From: Baylisascaris procyonis
Lineage: Eukaryota; Nematoda; Chromadorea; Rhabditida; Ascarididae
Direction: 5' to 3'
DNA: 64,000 nt
Assembly: GCA_037389465.1 (NCBI GenBank)
Contig: JAZARR010000145.1
Location: 37,529-101,528, forward strand
The position numbers and the translations under genes are program-made. The notes under the pieces were generated by a model. It saw only the letters and a program-made list of their open reading frames with translations, made no database searches and had not been told where the DNA came from. This document shows positions 1 to 14,440 of this stretch, piece by piece. The stretch's first letter is position 1; every line of letters begins with the position of its first letter.

Positions 1-3000
1 AAGCATAAATGTCGATAGAATCACAAACATCTACGGTCACATCTGAAGAATCGACTAGTAAGAGTGAAGAGATGACGACTGGCGAAGCATAAATGTCGAT
101 AGAATCACAAACATCTACGGTCACATCTGAAGAATCGACTAGTAAGAGTGAAGAGATGACGACTGGCGAAGCATAAATGTCGATAGAATCACAAACATCT
201 ACGGTCACATCTGAAGAATCGACTAGTAAGAGTGAAGAGATGACGACTGGCGAAGCATAAATGTCGATAGAATCACAAACATCTACGGTCACATCTGAAG
301 AATCGACTAGTAAGAGTGAAGAGATGACGACTGGCGAAGCATAAATGTCGATAGAATCACAAACATCTACGGTCACATCTGAAGAATCGACTAGTAAGAG
401 TGAAGAGATGACGACTGGCGAAGCATAAATGTCGATAGAATCACAAACATCTACGGTCACATCTGAAGAATCGACTAGTAAGAGTGAAGAGATGACGACT
501 GGCGAAGCATAAATGTCGATAGAATCACAAACATCTACGGTCACATCTGAAGAATCGACTAGTAAGAGTGAAGAGATGACGACTGGCGAAGCATAAATGT
601 CGATAGAATCACAAACATCTACGGTCACATCTGAAGAATCGACTAGTAAGAGTGAAGAGATGACGACTGGCGAAGCATAAATGTCGATAGAATCACAAAC
701 ATCTACGGTCACATCTGAAGAATCGACTAGTAAGAGTGAAGAGATGACGACTGGCGAAGCATAAATGTCGATAGAATCACAAACATCTACGGTCACATCT
801 GAAGAATCGACTAGTAAGAGTGAAGAGATGACGACTGGCGAAGCATAAATGTCGATAGAATCACAAACATCTACGGTCACATCTGAAGAATCGACTAGTA
901 AGAGTGAAGAGATGACGACTGGCGAAGCATAAATGTCGATAGAATCACAAACATCTACGGTCACATCTGAAGAATCGACTAGTAAGAGTGAAGAGATGAC
1001 GACTGGCGAAGCATAAATGTCGATAGAATCACAAACATCTACGGTCACATCTGAAGAATCGACTAGTAAGAGTGAAGAGATGACGACTGGCGAAGCATAA
1101 ATGTCGATAGAATCACAAACATCTACGGTCACATCTGAAGAATCGACTAGTAAGAGTGAAGAGATGACGACTGGCGAAGCATAAATGTCGATAGAATCAC
1201 AAACATCTACGGTCACATCTGAAGAATCGACTAGTAAGAGTGAAGAGATGACGACTGGCGAAGCATAAATGTCGATAGAATCACAAACATCTACGGTCAC
1301 ATCTGAAGAATCGACTAGTAAGAGTGAAGAGATGACGACTGGCGAAGCATAAATGTCGATAGAATCACAAACATCTACGGTCACATCTGAAGAATCGACT
1401 AGTAAGAGTGAAGAGATGACGACTGGCGAAGCATAAATGTCGATAGAATCACAAACATCTACGGTCACATCTGAAGAATCGACTAGTAAGAGTGAAGAGA
1501 TGACGACTGGCGAAGCATAAATGTCGATAGAATCACAAACATCTACGGTCACATCTGAAGAATCGACTAGTAAGAGTGAAGAGATGACGACTGGCGAAGC
1601 ATAAATGTCGATAGAATCACAAACATCTACGGTCACATCTGAAGAATCGACTAGTAAGAGTGAAGAGATGACGACTGGCGAAGCATAAATGTCGATAGAA
1701 TCACAAACATCTACGGTCACATCTGAAGAATCGACTAGTAAGAGTGAAGAGATGACGACTGGCGAAGCATAAATGTCGATAGAATCACAAACATCTACGG
1801 TCACATCTGAAGAATCGACTAGTAAGAGTGAAGAGATGACGACTGGCGAAGCATAAATGTCGATAGAATCACAAACATCTACGGTCACATCTGAAGAATC
1901 GACTAGTAAGAGTGAAGAGATGACGACTGGCGAAGCATAAATGTCGATAGAATCACAAACATCTACGGTCACATCTGAAGAATCGACTAGTAAGAGTGAA
2001 GAGATGACGACTGGCGAAGCATAAATGTCGATAGAATCACAAACATCTACGGTCACATCTGAAGAATCGACTAGTAAGAGTGAAGAGATGACGACTGGCG
2101 AAGCATAAATGTCGATAGAATCACAAACATCTACGGTCACATCTGAAGAATCGACTAGTAAGAGTGAAGAGATGACGACTGGCGAAGCATAAATGTCGAT
2201 AGAATCACAAACATCTACGGTCACATCTGAAGAATCGACTAGTAAGAGTGAAGAGATGACGACTGGCGAAGCATAAATGTCGATAGAATCACAAACATCT
2301 ACGGTCACATCTGAAGAATCGACTAGTAAGAGTGAAGAGATGACGACTGGCGAAGCATAAATGTCGATAGAATCACAAACATCTACGGTCACATCTGAAG
2401 AATCGACTAGTAAGAGTGAAGAGATGACGACTGGCGAAGCATAAATGTCGATAGAATCACAAACATCTACGGTCACATCTGAAGAATCGACTAGTAAGAG
2501 TGAAGAGATGACGACTGGCGAAGCATAAATGTCGATAGAATCACAAACATCTACGGTCACATCTGAAGAATCGACTAGTAAGAGTGAAGAGATGACGACT
2601 GGCGAAGCATAAATGTCGATAGAATCACAAACATCTACGGTCACATCTGAAGAATCGACTAGTAAGAGTGAAGAGATGACGACTGGCGAAGCATAAATGT
2701 CGATAGAATCACAAACATCTACGGTCACATCTGAAGAATCGACTAGTAAGAGTGAAGAGATGACGACTGGCGAAGCATAAATGTCGATAGAATCACAAAC
2801 ATCTACGGTCACATCTGAAGAATCGACTAGTAAGAGTGAAGAGATGACGACTGGCGAAGCATAAATGTCGATAGAATCACAAACATCTACGGTCACATCT
2901 GAAGAATCGACTAGTAAGAGTGAAGAGATGACGACTGGCGAAGCATAAATGTCGATAGAATCACAAACATCTACGGTCACATCTGAAGAATCGACTAGTA

Positions 3001-6000
3001 AGAGTGAAGAGATGACGACTGGCGAAGCATAAATGTCGATAGAATCACAAACATCTACGGTCACATCTGAAGAATCGACTAGTAAGAGTGAAGAGATGAC
3101 GACTGGCGAAGCATAAATGTCGATAGAATCACAAACATCTACGGTCACATCTGAAGAATCGACTAGTAAGAGTGAAGAGATGACGACTGGCGAAGCATAA
3201 ATGTCGATAGAATCACAAACATCTACGGTCACATCTGAAGAATCGACTAGTAAGAGTGAAGAGATGACGACTGGCGAAGCATAAATGTCGATAGAATCAC
3301 AAACATCTACGGTCACATCTGAAGAATCGACTAGTAAGAGTGAAGAGATGACGACTGGCGAAGCATAAATGTCGATAGAATCACAAACATCTACGGTCAC
3401 ATCTGAAGAATCGACTAGTAAGAGTGAAGAGATGACGACTGGCGAAGCATAAATGTCGATAGAATCACAAACATCTACGGTCACATCTGAAGAATCGACT
3501 AGTAAGAGTGAAGAGATGACGACTGGCGAAGCATAAATGTCGATAGAATCACAAACATCTACGGTCACATCTGAAGAATCGACTAGTAAGAGTGAAGAGA
3601 TGACGACTGGCGAAGCATAAATGTCGATAGAATCACAAACATCTACGGTCACATCTGAAGAATCGACTAGTAAGAGTGAAGAGATGACGACTGGCGAAGC
3701 ATAAATGTCGATAGAATCACAAACATCTACGGTCACATCTGAAGAATCGACTAGTAAGAGTGAAGAGATGACGACTGGCGAAGCATAAATGTCGATAGAA
3801 TCACAAACATCTACGGTCACATCTGAAGAATCGACTAGTAAGAGTGAAGAGATGACGACTGGCGAAGCATAAATGTCGATAGAATCACAAACATCTACGG
3901 TCACATCTGAAGAATCGACTAGTAAGAGTGAAGAGATGACGACTGGCGAAGCATAAATGTCGATAGAATCACAAACATCTACGGTCACATCTGAAGAATC
4001 GACTAGTAAGAGTGAAGAGATGACGACTGGCGAAGCATAAATGTCGATAGAATCACAAACATCTACGGTCACATCTGAAGAATCGACTAGTAAGAGTGAA
4101 GAGATGACGACTGGCGAAGCATAAATGTCGATAGAATCACAAACATCTACGGTCACATCTGAAGAATCGACTAGTAAGAGTGAAGAGATGACGACTGGCG
4201 AAGCATAAATGTCGATAGAATCACAAACATCTACGGTCACATCTGAAGAATCGACTAGTAAGAGTGAAGAGATGACGACTGGCGAAGCATAAATGTCGAT
4301 AGAATCACAAACATCTACGGTCACATCTGAAGAATCGACTAGTAAGAGTGAAGAGATGACGACTGGCGAAGCATAAATGTCGATAGAATCACAAACATCT
4401 ACGGTCACATCTGAAGAATCGACTAGTAAGAGTGAAGAGATGACGACTGGCGAAGCATAAATGTCGATAGAATCACAAACATCTACGGTCACATCTGAAG
4501 AATCGACTAGTAAGAGTGAAGAGATGACGACTGGCGAAGCATAAATGTCGATAGAATCACAAACATCTACGGTCACATCTGAAGAATCGACTAGTAAGAG
4601 TGAAGAGATGACGACTGGCGAAGCATAAATGTCGATAGAATCACAAACATCTACGGTCACATCTGAAGAATCGACTAGTAAGAGTGAAGAGATGACGACT
4701 GGCGAAGCATAAATGTCGATAGAATCACAAACATCTACGGTCACATCTGAAGAATCGACTAGTAAGAGTGAAGAGATGACGACTGGCGAAGCATAAATGT
4801 CGATAGAATCACAAACATCTACGGTCACATCTGAAGAATCGACTAGTAAGAGTGAAGAGATGACGACTGGCGAAGCATAAATGTCGATAGAATCACAAAC
4901 ATCTACGGTCACATCTGAAGAATCGACTAGTAAGAGTGAAGAGATGACGACTGGCGAAGCATAAATGTCGATAGAATCACAAACATCTACGGTCACATCT
5001 GAAGAATCGACTAGTAAGAGTGAAGAGATGACGACTGGCGAAGCATAAATGTCGATAGAATCACAAACATCTACGGTCACATCTGAAGAATCGACTAGTA
5101 AGAGTGAAGAGATGACGACTGGCGAAGCATAAATGTCGATAGAATCACAAACATCTACGGTCACATCTGAAGAATCGACTAGTAAGAGTGAAGAGATGAC
5201 GACTGGCGAAGCATAAATGTCGATAGAATCACAAACATCTACGGTCACATCTGAAGAATCGACTAGTAAGAGTGAAGAGATGACGACTGGCGAAGCATAA
5301 ATGTCGATAGAATCACAAACATCTACGGTCACATCTGAAGAATCGACTAGTAAGAGTGAAGAGATGACGACTGGCGAAGCATAAATGTCGATAGAATCAC
5401 AAACATCTACGGTCACATCTGAAGAATCGACTAGTAAGAGTGAAGAGATGACGACTGGCGAAGCATAAATGTCGATAGAATCACAAACATCTACGGTCAC
5501 ATCTGAAGAATCGACTAGTAAGAGTGAAGAGATGACGACTGGCGAAGCATAAATGTCGATAGAATCACAAACATCTACGGTCACATCTGAAGAATCGACT
5601 AGTAAGAGTGAAGAGATGACGACTGGCGAAGCATAAATGTCGATAGAATCACAAACATCTACGGTCACATCTGAAGAATCGACTAGTAAGAGTGAAGAGA
5701 TGACGACTGGCGAAGCATAAATGTCGATAGAATCACAAACATCTACGGTCACATCTGAAGAATCGACTAGTAAGAGTGAAGAGATGACGACTGGCGAAGC
5801 ATAAATGTCGATAGAATCACAAACATCTACGGTCACATCTGAAGAATCGACTAGTAAGAGTGAAGAGATGACGACTGGCGAAGCATAAATGTCGATAGAA
5901 TCACAAACATCTACGGTCACATCTGAAGAATCGACTAGTAAGAGTGAAGAGATGACGACTGGCGAAGCATAAATGTCGATAGAATCACAAACATCTACGG

Positions 6001-9000
6001 TCACATCTGAAGAATCGACTAGTAAGAGTGAAGAGATGACGACTGGCGAAGCATAAATGTCGATAGAATCACAAACATCTACGGTCACATCTGAAGAATC
6101 GACTAGTAAGAGTGAAGAGATGACGACTGGCGAAGCATAAATGTCGATAGAATCACAAACATCTACGGTCACATCTGAAGAATCGACTAGTAAGAGTGAA
6201 GAGATGACGACTGGCGAAGCATAAATGTCGATAGAATCACAAACATCTACGGTCACATCTGAAGAATCGACTAGTAAGAGTGAAGAGATGACGACTGGCG
6301 AAGCATAAATGTCGATAGAATCACAAACATCTACGGTCACATCTGAAGAATCGACTAGTAAGAGTGAAGAGATGACGACTGGCGAAGCATAAATGTCGAT
6401 AGAATCACAAACATCTACGGTCACATCTGAAGAATCGACTAGTAAGAGTGAAGAGATGACGACTGGCGAAGCATAAATGTCGATAGAATCACAAACATCT
6501 ACGGTCACATCTGAAGAATCGACTAGTAAGAGTGAAGAGATGACGACTGGCGAAGCATAAATGTCGATAGAATCACAAACATCTACGGTCACATCTGAAG
6601 AATCGACTAGTAAGAGTGAAGAGATGACGACTGGCGAAGCATAAATGTCGATAGAATCACAAACATCTACGGTCACATCTGAAGAATCGACTAGTAAGAG
6701 TGAAGAGATGACGACTGGCGAAGCATAAATGTCGATAGAATCACAAACATCTACGGTCACATCTGAAGAATCGACTAGTAAGAGTGAAGAGATGACGACT
6801 GGCGAAGCATAAATGTCGATAGAATCACAAACATCTACGGTCACATCTGAAGAATCGACTAGTAAGAGTGAAGAGATGACGACTGGCGAAGCATAAATGT
6901 CGATAGAATCACAAACATCTACGGTCACATCTGAAGAATCGACTAGTAAGAGTGAAGAGATGACGACTGGCGAAGCATAAATGTCGATAGAATCACAAAC
7001 ATCTACGGTCACATCTGAAGAATCGACTAGTAAGAGTGAAGAGATGACGACTGGCGAAGCATAAATGTCGATAGAATCACAAACATCTACGGTCACATCT
7101 GAAGAATCGACTAGTAAGAGTGAAGAGATGACGACTGGCGAAGCATAAATGTCGATAGAATCACAAACATCTACGGTCACATCTGAAGAATCGACTAGTA
7201 AGAGTGAAGAGATGACGACTGGCGAAGCATAAATGTCGATAGAATCACAAACATCTACGGTCACATCTGAAGAATCGACTAGTAAGAGTGAAGAGATGAC
7301 GACTGGCGAAGCATAAATGTCGATAGAATCACAAACATCTACGGTCACATCTGAAGAATCGACTAGTAAGAGTGAAGAGATGACGACTGGCGAAGCATAA
7401 ATGTCGATAGAATCACAAACATCTACGGTCACATCTGAAGAATCGACTAGTAAGAGTGAAGAGATGACGACTGGCGAAGCATAAATGTCGATAGAATCAC
7501 AAACATCTACGGTCACATCTGAAGAATCGACTAGTAAGAGTGAAGAGATGACGACTGGCGAAGCATAAATGTCGATAGAATCACAAACATCTACGGTCAC
7601 ATCTGAAGAATCGACTAGTAAGAGTGAAGAGATGACGACTGGCGAAGCATAAATGTCGATAGAATCACAAACATCTACGGTCACATCTGAAGAATCGACT
7701 AGTAAGAGTGAAGAGATGACGACTGGCGAAGCATAAATGTCGATAGAATCACAAACATCTACGGTCACATCTGAAGAATCGACTAGTAAGAGTGAAGAGA
7801 TGACGACTGGCGAAGCATAAATGTCGATAGAATCACAAACATCTACGGTCACATCTGAAGAATCGACTAGTAAGAGTGAAGAGATGACGACTGGCGAAGC
7901 ATAAATGTCGATAGAATCACAAACATCTACGGTCACATCTGAAGAATCGACTAGTAAGAGTGAAGAGATGACGACTGGCGAAGCATAAATGTCGATAGAA
8001 TCACAAACATCTACGGTCACATCTGAAGAATCGACTAGTAAGAGTGAAGAGATGACGACTGGCGAAGCATAAATGTCGATAGAATCACAAACATCTACGG
8101 TCACATCTGAAGAATCGACTAGTAAGAGTGAAGAGATGACGACTGGCGAAGCATAAATGTCGATAGAATCACAAACATCTACGGTCACATCTGAAGAATC
8201 GACTAGTAAGAGTGAAGAGATGACGACTGGCGAAGCATAAATGTCGATAGAATCACAAACATCTACGGTCACATCTGAAGAATCGACTAGTAAGAGTGAA
8301 GAGATGACGACTGGCGAAGCATAAATGTCGATAGAATCACAAACATCTACGGTCACATCTGAAGAATCGACTAGTAAGAGTGAAGAGATGACGACTGGCG
8401 AAGCATAAATGTCGATAGAATCACAAACATCTACGGTCACATCTGAAGAATCGACTAGTAAGAGTGAAGAGATGACGACTGGCGAAGCATAAATGTCGAT
8501 AGAATCACAAACATCTACGGTCACATCTGAAGAATCGACTAGTAAGAGTGAAGAGATGACGACTGGCGAAGCATAAATGTCGATAGAATCACAAACATCT
8601 ACGGTCACATCTGAAGAATCGACTAGTAAGAGTGAAGAGATGACGACTGGCGAAGCATAAATGTCGATAGAATCACAAACATCTACGGTCACATCTGAAG
8701 AATCGACTAGTAAGAGTGAAGAGATGACGACTGGCGAAGCATAAATGTCGATAGAATCACAAACATCTACGGTCACATCTGAAGAATCGACTAGTAAGAG
8801 TGAAGAGATGACGACTGGCGAAGCATAAATGTCGATAGAATCACAAACATCTACGGTCACATCTGAAGAATCGACTAGTAAAAGTGAAGAGATGACGACT
8901 GGCGAAGCATAAATGTCGATAGAATCACAAACATCTACGGTCACATCTGAAGAATCGACTAGTAAGAGTGAAGAGATGACGACTGGCGAAGCATAAATGT

Positions 9001-12000
9001 CGATAGAATCACAAACATCTACGGTCACATCTGAAGAATCGACTAGTAAGAGTGAAGAGATGACGACTGGCGAAGCATAAATGTCGATAGAATCACAAAC
9101 ATCTACGGTCACATCTGAAGAATCGACTAGTAAGAGTGAAGAGATGACGACTGGCGAAGCATAAATGTCGATAGAATCACAAACATCTACGGTCACATCT
9201 GAAGAATCGACTAGTAAAGTGAAGAGATGACGACTGGCGAAGCATAAATGTCGATAGAATCACAAACATCTACGGTCACATCTGAAGAATCGACTAGTAA
9301 GAGTGAAGAGATGACGACTGGCGAAGCATAAATGTCGATAGAATCACAAACATCTACGGTCACATCTGAAGAATCGACTAGTAAGAGTGAAGAGATGACG
9401 ACTGGCGAAGCATAAATGTCGATAGAATCACAAACATCTACGGTCACATCTGAAGAATCGACTAGTAAGAGTGAAGAGATGACGACTGGCGAAGCATAAA
9501 TGTCGATAGAATCACAAACATCTACGGTCACATCTGAAGAATCGACTAGTAAGAGTGAAGAGATGACGACTGGCGAAGCATAAATGTCGATAGAATCACA
9601 AACATCTACGGTCACATCTGAAGAATCGACTAGTAAGAGTGAAGAGATGACGACTGGCGAAGCATAAATGTCGATAGAATCACAAACATCTACGGTCACA
9701 TCTGAAGAATCGACTAGTAAGAGTGAAGAGATGACGACTGGCGAAGCATAAATGTCGATAGAATCACAAACATCTACGGTCACATCTGAAGAATCGACTA
9801 GTAAGAGTGAAGAGATGACGACTGGCGAAGCATAAATGTCGATAGAATCACAAACATCTACGGTCACATCTGAAGAATCGACTAGTAAGAGTGAAGAGAT
9901 GACGACTGGCGAAGCATAAATGTCGATAGAATCACAAACATCTACGGTCACATCTGAAGAATCGACTAGTAAGAGTGAAGAGATGACGACTGGCGAAGCA
10001 TAAATGTCGATAGAATCACAAACATCTACGGTCACATCTGAAGAATCGACTAGTAAGAGTGAAGAAATGACGACTGGCGAAGCATCGACTGCGCCAATGG
10101 CGACAGAATCATAAACATCTACGGTCACATCTGAAGAATCGACTAGTAAGAGTGAAGAGATGACGACTGGCGAAGCATAAATGTCGATAGAATCACAAAC
10201 ATCTACGGTCACATCTGAAGAATCGACTAGTAAGAGTGAAGAGATGACGACTGGCGAAGCATAAATGTCGATAGAATCACAAACATCTACGGTCACATCT
10301 GAAGAATCGACTAGTAAGAGTGAAGAGATGACGACTGGCGAAGCATAAATGTCGATAGAATCACAAACATCTACGGTCACATCTGAAGAATCGACTAGTA
10401 AGAGTGAAGAGATGACGACTGGCGAAGCATAAATGTCGATAGAATCACAAACATCTACGGTCACATCTGAAGAATCGACTAGTAAGAGTGAAGAGATGAC
10501 GACTGGCGAAGCATAAATGTCGATAGAATCACAAACATCTACGGTCACATCTGAAGAATCGACTAGTAAGAGTGAAGAGATGACGACTGGCGAAGCATAA
10601 ATGTCGATAGAATCACAAACATCTACGGTCACATCTGAAGAATCGACTAGTAAGAGTGAAGAGATGACGACTGGCGAAGCATAAATGTCGATAGAATCAC
10701 AAACATCTACGGTCACATCTGAAGAATCGACTAGTAAGAGTGAAGAGATGACGACTGGCGAAGCATAAATGTCGATAGAATCACAAACATCTACGGTCAC
10801 ATCTGAAGAATCGACTAGTAAGAGTGAAGAGATGACGACTGGCGAAGCATAAATGTCGATAGAATCACAAACATCTACGGTCACATCTGAAGAATCGACT
10901 AGTAAGAGTGAAGAGATGACGACTGGCGAAGCATAAATGTCGATAGAATCACAAACATCTACGGTCACATCTGAAGAATCGACTAGTAAGAGTGAAGAGA
11001 TGACGACTGGCGAAGCATAAATGTCGATAGAATCACAAACATCTACGGTCACATCTGAAGAATCGACTAGTAAGAGTGAAGAGATGACGACTGGCGAAGC
11101 ATAAATGTCGATAGAATCACAAACATCTACGGTCACATCTGAAGAATCGACTAGTAAGAGTGAAGAGATGACGACTGGCGAAGCATAAATGTCGATAGAA
11201 TCACAAACATCTACGGTCACATCTGAAGAATCGACTAGTAAGAGTGAAGAGATGACGACTGGCGAAGCATAAATGTCGATAGAATCACAAACATCTACGG
11301 TCACATCTGAAGAATCGACTAGTAAGAGTGAAGAGATGACGACTGGCGAAGCATAAATGTCGATAGAATCACAAACATCTACGGTCACATCTGAAGAATC
11401 GACTAGTAAGAGTGAAGAGATGACGACTGGCGAAGCATAAATGTCGATAGAATCACAAACATCTACGGTCACATCTGAAGAATCGACTAGTAAGAGTGAA
11501 GAGATGACGACTGGCGAAGCATAAATGTCGATAGAATCACAAACATCTACGGTCACATCTGAAGAATCGACTAGTAAGAGTGAAGAGATGACGACTGGCG
11601 AAGCATAAATGTCGATAGAATCACAAACATCTACGGTCACATCTGAAGAATCGACTAGTAAGAGTGAAGAGATGACGACTGGCGAAGCATAAATGTCGAT
11701 AGAATCACAAACATCTACGGTCACATCTGAAGAATCGACTAGTAAGAGTGAAGAGATGACGACTGGCGAAGCATAAATGTCGATAGAATCACAAACATCT
11801 ACGGTCACATCTGAAGAATCGACTAGTAAGAGTGAAGAGATGACGACTGGCGAAGCATAAATGTCGATAGAATCACAAACATCTACGGTCACATCTGAAG
11901 AATCGACTAGTAAGAGTGAAGAGATGACGACTGGCGAAGCATAAATGTCGATAGAATCACAAACATCTACGGTCACATCTGAAGAATCGACTAGTAAGAG

Positions 12001-13798
12001 TGAAGAGATGACGACTGGCGAAGCATAAATGTCGATAGAATCACAAACATCTACGGTCACATCTGAAGAATCGACTAGTAAGAGTGAAGAGATGACGACT
12101 GGCGAAGCATAAATGTCGATAGAATCACAAACATCTACGGTCACATCTGAAGAATCGACTAGTAAGAGTGAAGAGATGACGACTGGCGAAGCATAAATGT
12201 CGATAGAATCACAAACATCTACGGTCACATCTGAAGAATCGACTAGTAAGAGTGAAGAGATGACGACTGGCGAAGCATAAATGTCGATAGAATCACAAAC
12301 ATCTACGGTCACATCTGAAGAATCGACTAGTAAGAGTGAAGAGATGACGACTGGCGAAGCATAAATGTCGATAGAATCACAAACATCTACGGTCACATCT
12401 GAAGAATCGACTAGTAAGAGTGAAGAGATGACGACTGGCGAAGCATAAATGTCGATAGAATCACAAACATCTACGCGTCACATCTGAAGAATCGACTAGT
12501 AAGAGTGAAGAGATGACGACTGGCGAAGCATAAATGTCGATAGAATCACAAACATCTACGGTCACATCTGAAGAATCGACTAGTAAGAGTGAAGAGATGA
12601 CGACTGGCGAAGCATAAATGTCGATAGAATCACAAACATCTACGGTCACATCTGAAGAATCGACTAGTAAGAGTGAAGAGATGACGACTGGCGAAGCATA
12701 AATGTCGATAGAATCACAAACATCTACGGTCACATCTGAAGAATCGACTAGTAAGAGTGAAGAGATGACGACTGGCGAAGCATAAATGTCGATAGAATCA
12801 CAAACATCTACGGTCACATCTGAAGAATCGACTAGTAAGAGTGAAGAGATGACGACTGGCGAAGCATAAATGTCGATAGAATCACAAACATCTACGGTCA
12901 CATCTGAAGAATCGACTAGTAAGAGTGAAGAGATGACGACTGGCGAAGCATAAATGTCGATAGAATCACAAACATCTACGGTCACATCTGAAGAATCGAC
13001 TAGTAAGAGTGAAGAGATGACGACTGGCGAAGCATAAATGTCGATAGAATCACAAACATCTACGGTCACATCTGAAGAATCGACTAGTAAGAGTGAAGAG
13101 ATGACGACTGGCGAAGCATAAATGTCGATAGAATCACAAACATCTGCGGTCACATCTGAAGAATCGACTAGTAAGAGTGAAGAGATGACGACTGGCGAAG
13201 CATAAATGTCGATAGAATCACAAACATCTACGGTCACATCTGAAGAATCGACTAGTAAGAGTGAAGAGATGACGACTGGCGAAGCATAAATGTCGATAGA
13301 ATCACAAACATCTACGGTCACATCTGAAGAATCGACTAGTAAGAGTGAAGAGATGACGACTGGCGAAGCATAAATGTCGATAGAATCACAAACATCTACG
13401 GTCACATCTGAAGAATCGACTAGTAAGAGTGAAGAGATGACGACTGGCGAAGCATAAATGTCGATAGAATCACAAACATCTACGGTCACATCTGAAGAAT
13501 CGACTAGTAAGAGTGAAGAGATGACGACTGGCGAAGCATAAATGTCGATAGAATCACAAACATCTACGGTCACATCTGAAGAATCGACTAGTAAGAGTGA
13601 AGAGATGACGACTGGCGAAGCATAAATGTCGATAGAATCACAAACATCTACGGTCACATCTGAAGAATCGACTAGTAAGAGTGAAGAGATGACGACTGGC
13701 GAAGCATAAATGTCGATAGAATCACAAACATCTACGGTCACATCTGAAGAATCGACTAGTAAGAGTGAAGAGATGACGACTGGCGAAGCATCGACTGA
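1..13798. repeat. Giant 84-bp tandem array (about 164 copies)
   Basis: The unit begins AAGCATAAATGTCG and repeats exactly every 84 bp from base 1, so the array continues beyond the left edge. Counting unit starts gives 109 units of 84 bp (1-9156), one of 83 bp (9157-9239), ten of 84, one of 93 (10080-10172), 27 of 84, one of 85 (12441-12525), fifteen of 84, then a partial unit at 13786 that diverges after about 13798. Apart from these length variants I found only three isolated substitutions (8882 G to A, 10066 G to A, 13146 A to G). Such uniformity implies recent amplification or homogenisation. The period is a multiple of three and only one of six frames lacks a standard stop. The right flank is ordinary AT-rich DNA. 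Confidence 0.98.
1..13798 (-). CDS. Possible repeat-protein coding exon of 28-residue units, broken by two indels
   Basis: On the minus strand the array is free of standard stops in one frame, with unit VTVDVCDSIDIYASPVV followed by ISSLLLVDSSD. Two open stretches of 1061 and 426 codons lie at 9211-12396 and 12461-13741, and the region left of 9211 is open to the window edge. The stretches are separated by a one-base insertion near 12475 and a one-base deletion near 9216. No ATG lies inside the units, so any start would be upstream or on another exon; AG dinucleotides near 13803-13815 could serve as an acceptor. The 93-bp variant keeps the frame and two of three substitutions are silent. The plus strand offers a rival reading (unit MSIESQTSTVTSEESTSK-like) interrupted once per unit by TAA. 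I recognise no family. A non-coding satellite remains possible. Confidence 0.3.
10080..10172. repeat. 93-bp variant unit inside the 84-bp array
   Basis: This unit replaces the usual AAATGTCGATAGAATCAC segment with a longer, related one containing CGACTGCGCCAATGGCGACAG, a net gain of 9 bp that keeps the three-base register. It also has TAA where other units have CAA. The unit at the right edge of the array (13786) shares the GCATCGACTG start, so this is probably an older unit type that survived homogenisation. Confidence 0.9.
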
Positions 13799-14124
13799 GC
13801 TAGACTTGAGGCATACTACATCGCAATGTGGATTAGGAGCAAGCTTACTTCAGCACATCACAAAATATAAGTAAACAATTTCAAAAATACATCTGGTCAA
13901 CACTACTTTCTACCTTATAAATTACAACTGAGCATGCTTTTCCCACAATCTCAAGTAAAATTTTCTTTTCCCATTGCCTAACAAAATGTCTATTAAACTG
14001 AAAATTCAGATTCTTTTTTGAATTATTACTATTAGAATCATAGGCTAAACAATAAAATCAATATTACGTTACTTATAATTTGTGTGGGAATTACTATATT
14101 ACTTTCATACAATCTAATTAACAC
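13799..14124. other. Unique AT-rich flank of the array
   Basis: The sequence stops matching the repeat here. I see no recognisable gene. An AATAAA at about 14050 on the plus strand could serve as a polyadenylation signal for a plus-strand gene ending in the array, but nothing else supports that. Confidence 0.5.
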
Positions 14125-14159
14125 CTGACAACAATTAGCTTTACAATTATGCAATGCTG
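14125..14159 (-). CDS. Candidate small internal exon
   Basis: A 35-bp segment lies between a TGTTTTCAG acceptor and a CAG|GTGTTA donor on the minus strand. Read with two leading bases it gives ALHNCKANCCQ with no stop. It joins in phase with the exon at 14441-14517, which leaves one base. It is short, so it could be a chance pairing of splice motifs. No function is recognised. Confidence 0.3.
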
Positions 14160-14440
14160 CTGAAAACAGGGCACCAATTGTGAGGCAACGAGTATAGTAA
14201 GCTGTCATTCTACGCTTAAGGCTAGATAAACGCCGCTTCATATAATCCATTCATTCCCACTTTCTGCACTCTCCCACCCCCTCCCCCAAATCACCCTCCA
14301 TCCTCTCTCTTTCTCTAGTACCCTTTAAAAACAACAACCTAGACATTGCAGAAACTATAAAATTGACTAAATAAAAATAAGAATATTCAAAAAATTCTCC
14401 AAATATTGGAATAAAAATGCATGTGAGATATAAGTATTAC

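Noticed and set aside
9211..13741. Treating the two long minus-strand frames as complete genes with GTG starts
   Set aside because: GTG starts are not expected in a eukaryote; the ends are set by single-base indels, so these are pieces of one continuous repeat frame.
1..13798. CRISPR array
   Set aside because: The whole 84-bp unit is repeated with no unique spacers, and the setting is eukaryotic.
1..13798. A ciliate origin based on the plus-strand TAA glutamine reading
   Set aside because: The reading is attractive but the EGF module and long canonical introns fit an animal better; kept only as a hypothesis in the findings.
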